Shown: positions 11,094-20,192, counted from the first letter of the stretch. The stretch: 62,919 nucleotides of DNA from Sporocytophaga sp. (GCF_017745095.1 NZ_JAGHZZ010000028.1:1-62919), one strand, 5' to 3'. Notes: generated by a model from the letters alone, not told the origin. Numbers and translations: made by a program.

Positions 11094-13169
11094 ATGAGAA
11101 AACTATTAAGGACTTTTTTTTTGATTATATCGCCATGCTTGGCCATGGCACAGGGTTTTACAACGGATAACGTTAATGGAAATTTGATAGATGCTTGCGG
11201 AAATAATTTTGTTATGAAAGGTATGAACGTTCCTCTTGCATGGTATGTCAATGATGTGAATGGAAGCATTACGGCACTAAAGAATAATACCAAATCCAAT
11301 TGTCTACGCATTGTGGTACAAACCAATACTTCTGATAATGCATGGCAAACGACAGTCGTGAACTGCATAAAGAATAAAATTATTCCTATGGTTGAGCTTC
11401 ATGACGTCACGGGAAGCACCGATCCTGGCGCTCTAAAGACAATGGGAGATTTCTGGGCCAGCAAAGCTTCATTCTTTAACAATACTAATTTTAACGGTGT
11501 GAATATCAAGAAGCATATACTGATTAACCTTGCAAATGAATGGGGGACCTGGCAAACGGCAAGCAATAAGAATACGGTTTGGAGAGATGCGGTAATTAAC
11601 GCAATTAAACCTATGAGAAATGCCGGGATTACCAGTACAATTGTAATAGACGCCGTTGGGTATGGACAAGACATTGACGATGCCTATAACGTCAGAACTT
11701 ATGCAAAGGACATTCAACGAGCGGATAATGGATATCTAGGAGGTCCTAGCAACAGCACTCAAAAAGCAAACCTATTATTTTCAATACATATGTATTGTGA
11801 ATGGAAAAAAGGAGGGGATAACATTGGGGTTATTAACACAATAAAAAGTTCTGGTGTACCAATCATAGTGGGAGAGTTTGGTTATCAACATGCTACAGAT
11901 GGCTCCTGCGACATTGATGAACAAGCCATTATCAATACTTGTCAGTCTGGTGGAATAGGCTGGCTTGCTTGGTCACAAAAGGGGAATGGTGGTGGAGTAG
12001 AGTTCCTGGATTTGTGCAATGATTGGGCTTGTACAAATTTATCTGCTTGGGGTAACACAGTTATCAACGGAACGAATGGTACTAAGACTGCTGTTGAGTG
12101 TTCTGTTTTTACAAATCCAAACTGTACAAGTGCATGTACTACTCCGGCACCGGTTGTAACTGCTACCAGAACATACTGTCAGAATGCTACAGCAACAGCT
12201 CTTAGTGCAACAGGAACAGATTTAAAATGGTATACTGTTGCTGCTACTGGATCTGCCAGTACTACTGCTCCAGTTCCCAATACTGCTATAGTTGGCTCAT
12301 CAACTTATTATGTTTCACAAACTCTGAACGGATGTGAAGGACCAAGAGCTGGTATCTCTGTCAATGTTAATGCTCTTCCAGTTATAGAATCTTATATGTC
12401 TTTAAATGGTGGATCTTGGGGAGCACAAGGTTCAGCTACTTTATGTGAAGGTGGAAGTCTGGCAATCGGGCCTCATCCTTATGATGTTTCTACAGGATGG
12501 TCATGGTCGGGGCCTGGAAATTTTACATCTTCTTTTCGTGAAATTTCATTTGCAGATATAAAGCCCGCTCAATCCGGGACGTATAAGGTGAGCTATACGG
12601 ATGCCAATAGTTGTAGTAATAGTCTTACGATACCTGTAACTGTCCAGGCAAAACCTGCCATAACATTTACTTCTCCTTCTGATAATTCCGTGATTACATC
12701 CAATCCTGCTTCCATTGTAATAGAAGTTTCGGTAATTGGAAATAATATCAGTAATGTACAGTTTATGAATGGAGCAGAATTACTAGGGCAGGATGTCACA
12801 GTTCCTTATAGTTTCAGCTGGAATAATATAGATAATGGTTCTTATTCCATTGTTGCAAAAGCGAATGATGCAAGCAATTGCAGCAATTCTGAATCTATCA
12901 ATGTGACAGTAAACAACGTAATAACTTCATTGGATGGAACTAAAGACAGTGATAAAACAAATTGTTATCCCAATCCATTCCATCATCAGTTGATCATTAG
13001 TTCTGAAACTGAACTTGAATTTACTATTATGGATCTTGCAGGAAACATACATGAAAAAGGTATGACTAGAAAGGAAATTCAAGTAGGTGAGTCATTACCT
13101 GCAGGGATGTATATACTTAAATTAAAAGATCATTCAAATGAAAGGATTTTAAAGATAATCAAAGAATAA
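11094..13169 (+). CDS. secreted GH5 glycosidase (beta-mannanase/endoglucanase type) with Ig-like domains and T9SS tail
   Basis: 691 residues from ATG 11094, which gives an ideal signal peptide (MRKLLRTFFLIISPCLAMAQ); a TTG at 11082 would only add four residues. The catalytic domain (about 22-335) is a GH5 (beta/alpha)8 barrel. The acid/base Glu149 is in LINLANEWG and the nucleophile Glu261 is in IIVGEFGY. The SIHMY and GWLAWSQKGNGGGVEFLDL motifs most resemble the bacterial GH5 mannanase subfamily, so mannan is the best guess and cellulose/glucan the alternative. Then follow a Cys/Thr-rich linker, Ig-like modules (about 350-430 and 440-520), another Ig-like domain (ITFTSPSDNSVITSNPASI onward) and a T9SS type A tail (CYPNPFHHQL...LPAGMYILKLKD...ILKIIKE). 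Secreted to the outside or to the cell surface. Confidence 0.92.
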   Translation: MRKLLRTFFLIISPCLAMAQGFTTDNVNGNLIDACGNNFVMKGMNVPLAWYVNDVNGSITALKNNTKSNCLRIVVQTNTSDNAWQTTVVNCIKNKIIPMVELHDVTGSTDPGALKTMGDFWASKASFFNNTNFNGVNIKKHILINLANEWGTWQTASNKNTVWRDAVINAIKPMRNAGITSTIVIDAVGYGQDIDDAYNVRTYAKDIQRADNGYLGGPSNSTQKANLLFSIHMYCEWKKGGDNIGVINTIKSSGVPIIVGEFGYQHATDGSCDIDEQAIINTCQSGGIGWLAWSQKGNGGGVEFLDLCNDWACTNLSAWGNTVINGTNGTKTAVECSVFTNPNCTSACTTPAPVVTATRTYCQNATATALSATGTDLKWYTVAATGSASTTAPVPNTAIVGSSTYYVSQTLNGCEGPRAGISVNVNALPVIESYMSLNGGSWGAQGSATLCEGGSLAIGPHPYDVSTGWSWSGPGNFTSSFREISFADIKPAQSGTYKVSYTDANSCSNSLTIPVTVQAKPAITFTSPSDNSVITSNPASIVIEVSVIGNNISNVQFMNGAELLGQDVTVPYSFSWNNIDNGSYSIVAKANDASNCSNSESINVTVNNVITSLDGTKDSDKTNCYPNPFHHQLIISSETELEFTIMDLAGNIHEKGMTRKEIQVGESLPAGMYILKLKDHSNERILKIIKE

Positions 13170-13240
13170 AATTCCTTCTTAAAATCCAATGGACTTATAA
13201 AAATATACAGGCATTACAATCATATCATCTTATTATTTTA

Positions 13241-13272
13241 AAGTCCTTCTTCTGGTGAAGAAGGATTTTTTT
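13241..13272 (+). terminator. rho-independent terminator of the GH5 gene
   Basis: Perfect stem TCCTTCTTC (13244-13252) / GAAGAAGGA (13257-13265), loop TGGT, followed by a run of T. Confidence 0.85.
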
Positions 13273-13336
13273 TGAAATCAGGATTATAACATGAATACAG
13301 TTAAATAACTTCGATCTTTTTTAAATTTATTTGCCT

Positions 13337-13493
13337 TCAGGTATTAAAGAAATTAAGCATATACTTCAGATTGTTTTCAGAATGCAATGCTTCATTCATC
13401 TCTAAGGCATCTTCGGTTGATGCTGATGTTCGGTATAACATTTTCTTCTCATATGAAGCAATGACTTCCTGCGGTATTTTACATTAAAAGTGT
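13337..13493 (-). other. short coding-like fragment
   Basis: A leftward frame closed by TGA at 13337-13339 reads like real protein (KIPQEVIASYEEKMLYRTS, then EDALEMNEALHSENN). It begins directly after a stop, with the first ATG only at 13441 (34 codons). It may be a gene remnant or a tiny gene downstream of the HAD hydrolase. It fills much of the 350-base space between the GH5 and HAD genes. Function unknown. Confidence 0.3.
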
Positions 13494-13519
13494 TTGATAA
13501 ATAACATTGGATACCGTAA

Positions 13520-14140
13520 TTAGATAAACCTATATAATTCTCCAAAATCCGTTATAGTAGTAAGATCATTTCTATTATGGTTCAGGTTTATTTTATTATA
13601 CAGGACTGTATCTATGCCTAATTCAATGGCGGCTTGTATTTCAGAATGAAGATCATCCCCGACAACTAATACCTCCTCAGAATGATAATTATTGCGTATA
13701 AGAATATCTTTAAAAATATCTTTTTTGGTTTGCGTTGAGATTTTTGGGTCAACAATATGGATTTCTTCAAAATCCTCTTCGATATCTAGTTGCTTCACTT
13801 TGCTTTGCTGAAGCTTTGTAAAGCCGGTTGTTACCAGGTATTTTTTAACAGCCATATTCTTTACTTTAATATAGTCTTCAAATGGCTTTATTTCTTTATC
13901 ATATGTAAGATCTTCCAGCAAGGCCATACCCTTATTCGTAAGCGTTTCACTGAAATTAAAGTCACTGGCAACTTTTTGAAATGGCTTTCTCATAATTGCA
14001 TTCTTGATCATTGTGATATCTTCATGCTCGCCACTTTCCTCGATTAGCAGGAATAAATTTTTGAATACTTCTTCGCCAATAGAGCTCGCCGGATATATAG
14101 TATTATCTAAGTCTAATATGATTGCTTTTTTTGTCGCCAT
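13520..14140 (-). CDS. HAD-superfamily hydrolase
   Basis: 206 residues. Motif I is AIILDLDNTIYP with nucleophile Asp and second Asp. The all-alpha cap follows. Motif II is the Thr in YLVTTGFT, a candidate Lys (motif III) follows in KISTQTKKDIF, and motif IV is VLVVGDDLHSEIQAAIELG. This order is that of small-molecule phosphatases of the HAD IA type (phosphoglycolate phosphatase/YjjG-like). The precise substrate cannot be told. The cytoplasmic enzyme would dephosphorylate a sugar- or nucleotide-phosphate. The gene is apparently monocistronic, with 170 bases separating it from the upstream small gene. Confidence 0.88.
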   Translation of the reverse strand: MATKKAIILDLDNTIYPASSIGEEVFKNLFLLIEESGEHEDITMIKNAIMRKPFQKVASDFNFSETLTNKGMALLEDLTYDKEIKPFEDYIKVKNMAVKKYLVTTGFTKLQQSKVKQLDIEEDFEEIHIVDPKISTQTKKDIFKDILIRNNYHSEEVLVVGDDLHSEIQAAIELGIDTVLYNKINLNHNRNDLTTITDFGELYRFI

Positions 14141-14312
14141 TACTTTTGCAGATTCAATAATTTAATAGTAACAACTCAAAGGTAAATAAAGGTTTAAATT
14201 CTCGAATAATATTACTCCTTTGAATGGTGCAAATAATTAGCCACAAGCTTGAGTAACAGTAACTCTTAAAGGAAAGCTCTTGCAATAAAAATAGTGGATA
14301 ATAGACTCTAAA

Positions 14313-14654
14313 TTATTCTTTTCCTGCAAAAGTACTTATAATGTTATCAGCTATGTCAGAATTTGATGATTCAACTAGATACATAATTGAGCCATTGTAT
14401 CCCCATCGGGTTGTATTTTTTATAGAGTTAGCCCTTGCTATAAGATCAGCATCTTCATAAAATTCTGTAAAAATTATAGTGATAGTTAATGTTTTATTAG
14501 TATTAGTCATTTTTACAGCATCAATAATTCTTGTTGATTGTTTCATTGATTTCCAATCAAATGGAACCATTTCTAATTCTTCTTTTAGAGCATTTAAAAA
14601 TGCTTCAGCTCTGACTTTGTCAGGATGGTTGATGTTCAATTTAATTTTCTTCAT
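14313..14654 (-). CDS. hypothetical protein, 113 residues
   Basis: Small soluble protein, predicted alpha/beta: MKKIKLNINHPDKVRAEAFL, then a long helix, a strand (TLTITIIFTEFYE), another helix and a C-terminal amphipathic helix. No signal peptide, membrane segment or recognised motif. It starts at ATG 14654, is transcribed leftward and lies just downstream of the ECF sigma-factor gene (117 bases). Its coding character is supported by coherent composition, but function and family are unknown. Confidence 0.55.
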   Translation of the reverse strand: MKKIKLNINHPDKVRAEAFLNALKEELEMVPFDWKSMKQSTRIIDAVKMTNTNKTLTITIIFTEFYEDADLIARANSIKNTTRWGYNGSIMYLVESSNSDIADNIISTFAGKE

Positions 14655-14771
14655 TCTATCGTCTGTTATTGGAAGGTTGAGTTAGTTGATTAAAAGTATC
14701 AACGTTTTACAGGGACAATAGGTTAAGAATTGGGTGATTTTTAGAGTTTATGTAAGTTTTTTATTTGGAAT

Positions 14772-16019
14772 TTAATCAATAGAGCTATTTGAAATGTCTC
14801 TTAATCTTTCCATTTTACCTTCAATGAGTTGTTTTTCTGTTGATTTCTTTGTTAGCGCTAGTGCCTTCTGATAATTATCCTTTGCTTTACTATAGTCTAT
14901 TCCTGTATATAATTCTCCCAATAATGAGTAATAGTAATGGTTATCAGTTAGCTGCAAATTTTCAGCTTCAATAATAGCCTCTTTTTTGCTGTTGGCTTTG
15001 GATAAGGCATATGTTCTGTTTAATGCGGCAATAGGAGAGTACTCTATCTGTAATAAGGCATTATACAGCTGCAATATATTTTCCCACTTTTCTTTTGTGT
15101 CTGCTTTGTGGGTATGCCAATAAGCGATGGCTGCTTCCACATGATACTTGGATAAAGTAGGTCCTTTGGCCGCATTTGTTAAAAAGTATTCTCCTTTGCG
15201 AATAAGCTCTGTATCCCATAATGTGACATCTTGCTCCTGATATAAAACAGGTTCGCCCTTTTCATTGATACGCGCTTCAAAACGTGATGCATGAAAACAC
15301 ATGAGCGAAAGTAAGGCATTGACGGATGGTTGATTAGTATCATTGTTTTCGATTAACATATAACACAAACGCATGGCTTCAAGGCACATGTCTTTTCGTA
15401 AAATAGAGTTCTGACTTTCGGAATAATAACCTTCATTAAATAAAAGATAAATAGTAGTTAACACAGTTTCTAACCGTTCATTAATATCACTAGCAACGGG
15501 AACTTCTATCTTAACTTTTTCTTCACGAAGTTTTTCTTTCGCTCGGAATAATCGCTTGTTGATGGTCTCTTTATTCGATAAAAATGCATCGGCTATTTCA
15601 TCTATCCCAAATCCACAAAGTATTCGAAGAGATAATCCAATTTGTGCTTCCGTTGAAATAGAAGGATGACAGATTGCAAACATCATTTGCAATTGACTGT
15701 CAGTAATGTTCTCGGGTGATAGATCCAGTTCAGATTTTGTATCGGAAGATTTTAATATTTCTTTTGATATTTTATTCTCAAACAATGTATCTCTTTGCAT
15801 GTAACTCTTCGCCTTATTTTTTGCCACAGAATACAGCCATGCTATTGGATTAGGAGGTATCTGACTTTGCCCCCATGATTCTGCAGCAGTCAAAAATGTA
15901 TCACTTGCAATGTCTTCAGCAATCTCTATCTTATCAGCCCCAAAATGTTTGCAAAGTACCGAGACAATTTTACGGTATTCGGTTCTGAATAAGTGCGGAA
16001 TAAGTTCTCTATTATTCAT
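14772..16019 (-). CDS. ECF RNA polymerase sigma factor with C-terminal TPR-like domain (ECF42 type)
   Basis: 415 residues. Region sigma2 occupies about 10-80 (LFRTEYRKIVSVLCKHFG, AEDIASDTFLTAAESW, NPIAWLYSVAKNKAKSYMQR). Sigma4 lies at about 110-170 (LSLRILCGFGIDEIADAFLSNKETINKRLFRAKEKL). It is followed by a ~240-residue helical extension containing LLFNEGYYS and TPR-like repeats (YYYSLLGELYTGIDYSKAKDNYQKAL). This long extension is diagnostic of the ECF42 group, whose activity does not rely on an anti-sigma factor. ECF42 genes are typically adjacent to a YCII/DGPF gene, as here (93 bases upstream). It probably directs transcription of this small operon in response to an unknown stress. Confidence 0.92.
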   Translation of the reverse strand: MNNRELIPHLFRTEYRKIVSVLCKHFGADKIEIAEDIASDTFLTAAESWGQSQIPPNPIAWLYSVAKNKAKSYMQRDTLFENKISKEILKSSDTKSELDLSPENITDSQLQMMFAICHPSISTEAQIGLSLRILCGFGIDEIADAFLSNKETINKRLFRAKEKLREEKVKIEVPVASDINERLETVLTTIYLLFNEGYYSESQNSILRKDMCLEAMRLCYMLIENNDTNQPSVNALLSLMCFHASRFEARINEKGEPVLYQEQDVTLWDTELIRKGEYFLTNAAKGPTLSKYHVEAAIAYWHTHKADTKEKWENILQLYNALLQIEYSPIAALNRTYALSKANSKKEAIIEAENLQLTDNHYYYSLLGELYTGIDYSKAKDNYQKALALTKKSTEKQLIEGKMERLRDISNSSID

Positions 16020-16112
16020 TGTATGTTGTTAATCAAAAGACACAGGTCATTGCTGTTAAAACTTTTTTTATAAATGCAACAACCTGTTAACTTTTGAAAT
16101 CAGGTTTAATAA

Positions 16113-16454
16113 TTAGCCAATAAGTGGCCTTACTTCTACATTGCCTCCCACTTGTAAAATAGGACAACCCTTTGCTATTTCCAAAGCTTCATCCATGTCT
16201 ACAGCCTTGATAAACAACATGCCATTCAAGACTTCTTTTACTTCCACGTAAGGTCCGTTTGTTATTGTTTTATTAGGTCTTACCACTTTACCTTCAAAGT
16301 CCATGCGTTTACCTGTGCTTACTAGTTTATTTTGTGCGGCAATACCACCAATCCAATCTTGCCATTGTTTTGTCATAGCCTGCATTTGCTCAGGTGATGG
16401 TTGTATGGAATTTGCAGCTGCTTCTCTTCTGAATAATAATAGGAATTCTGTCAT
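16113..16454 (-). CDS. YCII-related (DGPF) domain protein
   Basis: 113 residues, ferredoxin-like dimeric alpha/beta-barrel fold. Recognisable features are MTEFLLLFRRE, the central WQDWIGGIAAQNKLVSTGKRM, and NGPYVEVKEVLNGMLFIKAVDMDEALEIAKGCP. These match the DGPF family that accompanies ECF42 sigma factors. The biochemical role is unresolved; related YciI proteins have weak lyase or hydrolase activity. Second gene of the three-gene operon, 58 bases after the AhpD-like gene and 93 before the sigma factor. Confidence 0.9.
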   Translation of the reverse strand: MTEFLLLFRREAAANSIQPSPEQMQAMTKQWQDWIGGIAAQNKLVSTGKRMDFEGKVVRPNKTITNGPYVEVKEVLNGMLFIKAVDMDEALEIAKGCPILQVGGNVEVRPLIG

Positions 16455-16512
16455 TTGATTATTGATTGAGTTGAATAATGATACAAAATAATTTTAATAG
16501 TTAAAATAAATG

Positions 16513-16974
16513 TTACCAGGCATGTGCCGGATCATAGTGGCCAGAAGGAACCGAAAAAGCGATGTTCACCCTATTGTATCCATTGATGGCAATTACTGCA
16601 GCTGTTAATTCAATGAGTTCATCTTCATTGAATTGAGTTAAAGCTTCTTCATAAACTTTATCTGGTACTTGTCCACCGTTAATTTTGGTTACTTCTTCCG
16701 CCCATGCCAAGGCTGCACGCTCGCGGGCAGAATAGATTGAAGTTTCTTTCCATGCATCAAGCATATACAAGCGCTGTTCTGTTTCACCTTTAAGTCGTAG
16801 ATCTTTTGAATGCATATCCAGGCAAAATGCACATCCGTTAATTTGAGATACTCTGAAATAAATTAAGTTTAACAGCTTCTGTTCAACAGTCGCCTTTGAA
16901 AAGTACATTCCAAAGCTATTAAATGCTTTTAAGGCTGCGTGTCCTTTCTCGTGAGGATTAATTCTCTTTTTCAT
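16513..16974 (-). CDS. carboxymuconolactone decarboxylase / AhpD-like protein
   Basis: 153 residues, all-alpha. The catalytic CxxC pair is in RVSQINGCAFCLDMHSKDLR, with the conserved downstream His. This is the alkylhydroperoxidase AhpD-like core. The C-terminal half (WAEEVTKINGGQVPD...LIELTAAVIAINGYNRVNIAF) is also typical of this family. Such proteins use the thiol pair for peroxide or related redox chemistry. As the first gene of the operon with YCII and an ECF42 sigma factor, it is probably an output of that stress response (inference). Cytoplasmic; no signal peptide. Confidence 0.93.
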   Translation of the reverse strand: MKKRINPHEKGHAALKAFNSFGMYFSKATVEQKLLNLIYFRVSQINGCAFCLDMHSKDLRLKGETEQRLYMLDAWKETSIYSARERAALAWAEEVTKINGGQVPDKVYEEALTQFNEDELIELTAAVIAINGYNRVNIAFSVPSGHYDPAHAW

Positions 16975-17485
16975 ATGTTGCAGGGTTTTGTTTGTTGTTT
17001 AATCATTTACACTTCCATATCGAATGAGATGGACGGAATTGGACATTTCAAAAAAAAATATTTTTAAAAATAATTATTTACATGATTTTAAAAATTATCT
17101 GATTAGGGTTTAATGTGTTATCTATTTGATTTCTAGTTTGAATAGTTCAGCAGAATTAGAGATGTAGGAGATATAAATTTAGAATTGTAAATAAGATCGA
17201 AAGGAAACACTAATACTTCCTTCTATATAAAGGGAGAGTGGCTTCGAATTAGCGAAAGAAAATATTAACAACAGTCTGAACATTAGTTGTTTTGTAGTTT
17301 CGGAAATGATTTGTTTTAAGTTTAAAGTAGTACGAATTGAATTAATAACTAATCCTTCATAATCAGCCACTAAGATTGTCGTATTCACATTGCTAGACTA
17401 GGAACTATGTTATTGATATTTGTATCGTAACAAAACCAATTTTGAAGAAGTTATTCAAAGGCAAATTTTAAAATAGGTAAATAAT
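16975..17485. other. intergenic region between divergent operons
   Basis: About 510 AT-rich bases between the leftward AhpD-YCII-sigma operon and the rightward reductase gene. It presumably contains both promoters. No coding frame with credible composition, RNA gene or strong hairpin was found. Confidence 0.5.
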
Positions 17486-18079
17486 ATGAGGAAAATTATT
17501 GTCTCATCTATGATTTCATTAGATGGTGTGATGCAAGCACCTGGAGGACCGGAAGAAGATACATCAGGCGGTTTTAAATATGGAGGTTGGACGGCTCCTT
17601 TTGATGATGAAGTTTCTAATGAGGTTATAAAGAAGCAGATGGAACCTGCAGATCTTCTGCTGGGCAGAAAAACATTTGAAATTTGGGAAGCTTATTGGCC
17701 AGAACATGCAGAATATTGGCCAAGTATCAATGATGTCACAAAATATATTTTGAGTAATACCATAAAAAAGTCAGATTGGAAAAATTCTGTCTTTCTTACA
17801 AGCCTGGCTGATATTAAAAGGCTTAAAAATTCAAATGGTACCGCTATTCAGGTTTGGGGTAGTGCAGAACTTATTCAGCTTCTACTTAAAAATGATCTGG
17901 TGGATGAACTCTGGCTCAAAATTTATCCAGTGATTCTTGGAAGTGGGAAAAAGTTGTTTGATAATGGACCGATTCCTGCAGCGTTTGTATTAACTGAGTG
18001 TATTGCTACTCCAAGTGGTGTTATTATTGCCAATTATAAAAGGGCGGGCGAGGTTAAGACAGGGACCGTTGGGGCTTAA
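17486..18079 (+). CDS. dihydrofolate reductase family protein (RibD C-terminal type)
   Basis: 197 residues. MRKIIVSSMISLDGVMQAPGG is the typical start of the DHFR/RibD-C family. DLLLGRKTFEIWEAYWP and IQVWGSAELIQLLLKNDLVDELWLKIYPVILGSGKKLF form the NADPH-binding and core strands. Family members are NADPH-dependent reductases, mostly of unknown substrate, and often lie next to stress or AraC-type regulators. Cytoplasmic. Terminated by a strong hairpin at 18121-18150. A true folate DHFR is unlikely because the folate-site residues of FolA are not present. Confidence 0.9.
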   Translation: MRKIIVSSMISLDGVMQAPGGPEEDTSGGFKYGGWTAPFDDEVSNEVIKKQMEPADLLLGRKTFEIWEAYWPEHAEYWPSINDVTKYILSNTIKKSDWKNSVFLTSLADIKRLKNSNGTAIQVWGSAELIQLLLKNDLVDELWLKIYPVILGSGKKLFDNGPIPAAFVLTECIATPSGVIIANYKRAGEVKTGTVGA

Positions 18080-18083
18080 AAAT

Positions 18084-18112
18084 GTTTAAGTTAATAAGTA
18101 TTAAGTTATAAG
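18084..18112 (+). repeat. TTAAGT-rich dispersed repeat
   Basis: GTTTAAGTTAATAAGTATTA followed by AGTTATAAG. Closely related copies occur at 40054-40085 and 61811-61838. Confidence 0.6.
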
Positions 18113-18120
18113 AATTATTC

Positions 18121-18150
18121 AGCCTTCTGATTTTTTCAGAAGGCTCTTTT
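18121..18150 (+). terminator. rho-independent terminator
   Basis: Perfect 10-base stem AGCCTTCTGA / TCAGAAGGCT with a T-rich loop, followed by CTTTT; ends the reductase gene. Confidence 0.85.
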
Positions 18151-18469
18151 ATGATTGTTTGTTTCTTTAGTTATTTTGGGATCAGGATTTTTTTTACGTC
18201 TATTGCATAGATATCATTGGTGTCGAATTTATCTATAGCTAATTTTAAAGAGGAAAGATCTTGCAATAGAATATTGGGCCCACGGTAAGTAAACTGCTCC
18301 CATTAATTTATTAACGCCAGGGGTTTGTATTAACTTCCTGTTTTACTGCATGTTTTAATACCCAGGTGATTTTTGAAAATTTTATATTTCAATCAGTCAC
18401 TTTATCGCAAGATCTGCACATTCAATTAATCAAACCTATTTTATCTTTGTGTAAGAAATATATAATAGT
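18151..18469. other. intergenic region with a possible gene fragment
   Basis: About 320 bases. On the minus strand a frame ending at 18171 reads GPNILLQDLSSLKLAIDKF and then a coherent tail ending KKILIPK, but it has no start codon. It may be the 3' fragment of a lost gene. Nothing else is recognised apart from the promoter-like element at 18442. Confidence 0.35.
18442..18449 (+). promoter_or_regulatory. possible -7 promoter element
   Basis: TATCTTTG matches the Bacteroidota -7 consensus TAnnTTTG, about 20 bases before the AraC gene start. No clear TTTG -33 element lies at the expected distance, so this is tentative. Confidence 0.3.
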
Positions 18470-19291
18470 ATGATAAAGGAATTGCTAACATACATCAGCT
18501 TTCATCTGGAAGAAAAAATAACGCTTGAAGAACTTGCGAAGATAAGTGGCTATTCTCCTTTTCATCTTCATAAAATTTTAAAACAGGAACTACAAGATAG
18601 CATTGGAAATTATATTAAAAAGCAGCGCATGAGAAAAGCTGCTTATCTCATTGGTCTTACAACAACTCCAATAAGTGAAGTAAAGCATCTGGTAGGTTAC
18701 GATAATGACTCTTCGTTTGCAAGAGCTTTTAAAGATGTCTATAATATAACGCCTACTGCATTCAGAGAAAATAACCAATTAAAAAAGAAGATAATTAATC
18801 TGAATGATGACTATGTATCTTTGAAATATAGTACCATTAAGTTTAAAGAGAGAGAAGCATTTATTTTCCCAAGCTATGGAAATTATTTTTCTAAAGATAT
18901 ATACCTTATCTGGAAAGATGTTGCACATTATTTACAAATCAATAACCTGAACCATGAAGAATTTGAGTACTATGCAATTTTGCATAACTGTCAACACTTT
19001 GATATGGAGACTCCATTGAGATATGATGCAGCACTTGTTCCAAAGAACAAAACCTTACTTAATACCAATCCTTTTTTAAAGATTATATTGCCATCTGAAA
19101 GATTTGCCGTATATCGCTTTTGTTCCAAAGTATCCGATTATCAACAGAACTCATTAGTAATAACCCGTCATTTGATCGAATCTTCAGGATTTGAGCATAG
19201 GGAAGGAGCAGCATATTTTCGTTTCCATCAATTTCCCGATTGGAAAGACCCGGATAACCTGTTATTGGATTGGTATCTGCCTATTAAATAA
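18470..19291 (+). CDS. AraC-family regulator with GyrI-like effector domain
   Basis: 273 residues. The double helix-turn-helix DNA-binding domain is at the N-terminus (about 1-105): LTYISFHLEEKITLEELAKI, GYSPFHLHKIL, and the second HTH with GYDNDSSFARAFKDVYNITP. The C-terminal ~155 residues form a GyrI/SOUL-like small-molecule-binding domain (LPSERFAVYRF, then WLPIK-type end). This architecture is that of Rob/SoxS-like and multidrug-responsive regulators. The next gene, a membrane protein 17 bases downstream, is almost certainly in the same transcript and is a likely target or partner. The effector is unknown. Confidence 0.92.
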   Translation: MIKELLTYISFHLEEKITLEELAKISGYSPFHLHKILKQELQDSIGNYIKKQRMRKAAYLIGLTTTPISEVKHLVGYDNDSSFARAFKDVYNITPTAFRENNQLKKKIINLNDDYVSLKYSTIKFKEREAFIFPSYGNYFSKDIYLIWKDVAHYLQINNLNHEEFEYYAILHNCQHFDMETPLRYDAALVPKNKTLLNTNPFLKIILPSERFAVYRFCSKVSDYQQNSLVITRHLIESSGFEHREGAAYFRFHQFPDWKDPDNLLLDWYLPIK

Positions 19292-19308
19292 TAAACCCAA
19301 ATAAATAT

Positions 19309-19962
19309 ATGAAAAAAAGAGTAATCACAGGACTCACCATATTAGGTGGGGCAGGACTTCTATTTGCTTTTGGAGACCTATTAATTCCTCAGGAAAATGT
19401 AATTTTTGAAGCAGTGAGTCGACCAAAAGAATTTGCCAAACTGGTAACCTCTACGCCTTATCAATGGTGGGCCGCAAGAGGATTTGTTGGTATATTAATG
19501 GAAATGATCGGTACAATTACATTGTATCAATTACTATCAAAGACTAAAGTGGAAAGGTGGGCATTTGCTGGCTTGTTACTTTCTCTTACACATCAAATTC
19601 TAGGCTGTGGAGTATTTGCAGTTGTACAGTTTCTTTTTCCCGCAATTGGACAAGAGATATTGAATGGAAATTCTGCAATTGTTAAACATGCCTCCATTGA
19701 TGGAAGCCTGGCAATTCTATTTGGTATTTCATTGATAAGTACCTTGGCAGGACTTGGTTTTATGGCTATTGCAATATTTAAAAGCAAGATATTGCCTAAA
19801 TGGTCTGGATGGTTAGCTTTTCTGGGCTTTGCTTTAATACCTTTTCCTGGAGTAGCATTACAATTTATTGCGAATGTAATTTGGGGTGGAGCTTATTTCT
19901 GGATGGCATTCTATATCTATAAAGAATATAAAAATAATAGTATAAAGCTTGCTTTACAGTAG
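19309..19962 (+). CDS. DUF4386-like multi-spanning membrane protein
   Basis: 217 residues with about six hydrophobic helices: 6-24, 59-80, 85-113, 129-160, 163-186 and 187-205. Short polar loops separate them. Composition and topology resemble DUF4386-type integral membrane proteins that often follow AraC/GyrI regulators. No transport motif is visible, so the role in substance efflux or membrane maintenance is unknown. It is co-transcribed with the AraC gene (17-base gap) and ends before a hairpin terminator at 19992-20018. Confidence 0.7.
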   Translation: MKKRVITGLTILGGAGLLFAFGDLLIPQENVIFEAVSRPKEFAKLVTSTPYQWWAARGFVGILMEMIGTITLYQLLSKTKVERWAFAGLLLSLTHQILGCGVFAVVQFLFPAIGQEILNGNSAIVKHASIDGSLAILFGISLISTLAGLGFMAIAIFKSKILPKWSGWLAFLGFALIPFPGVALQFIANVIWGGAYFWMAFYIYKEYKNNSIKLALQ

Positions 19963-19991
19963 GATCTATGTTCAGCCAAAGCCGGAAAAGA

Positions 19992-20018
19992 TCCCTTGGA
20001 ATATTCCGAGGGACTTTT
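19992..20018 (+). terminator. rho-independent terminator
   Basis: Inverted repeat TCCCTTGGAAT / ATTCCGAGGGA (one G-U pair, short loop) followed by CTTTT, 30 bases after the membrane-protein stop. Confidence 0.7.
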
Positions 20019-20133
20019 AAATTATTACGCAGAACTAGGTCAATATTTTTCCTATTAGTTAGGTAACGATACAATCCTATATTTTTGAAAAGTTAGTTGC
20101 CTACGAAGAATTTTTTTACACTGGTTCTATTCC

Positions 20134-20164
20134 TTTGGAAAACTTTTTTACACTTTTAGTTTTA
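20134..20164 (+). promoter_or_regulatory. predicted Bacteroidota-type promoter for the DoxX-hemerythrin genes
   Basis: TTTG at 20134-20137 and TAGTTTTA at 20157-20164, separated by 19 bases. This fits the Bacteroidota primary-sigma pattern (TTTG, N19-21, TAnnTTTG with one mismatch). A duplicated TTTTTTACACT (near 20111 and 20144) overlaps it and could be an operator. Expected transcription start about 25 bases before the ATG. Confidence 0.45.
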
Positions 20165-20192
20165 TAAAATAGTAGGAACAATACTATGTGAT

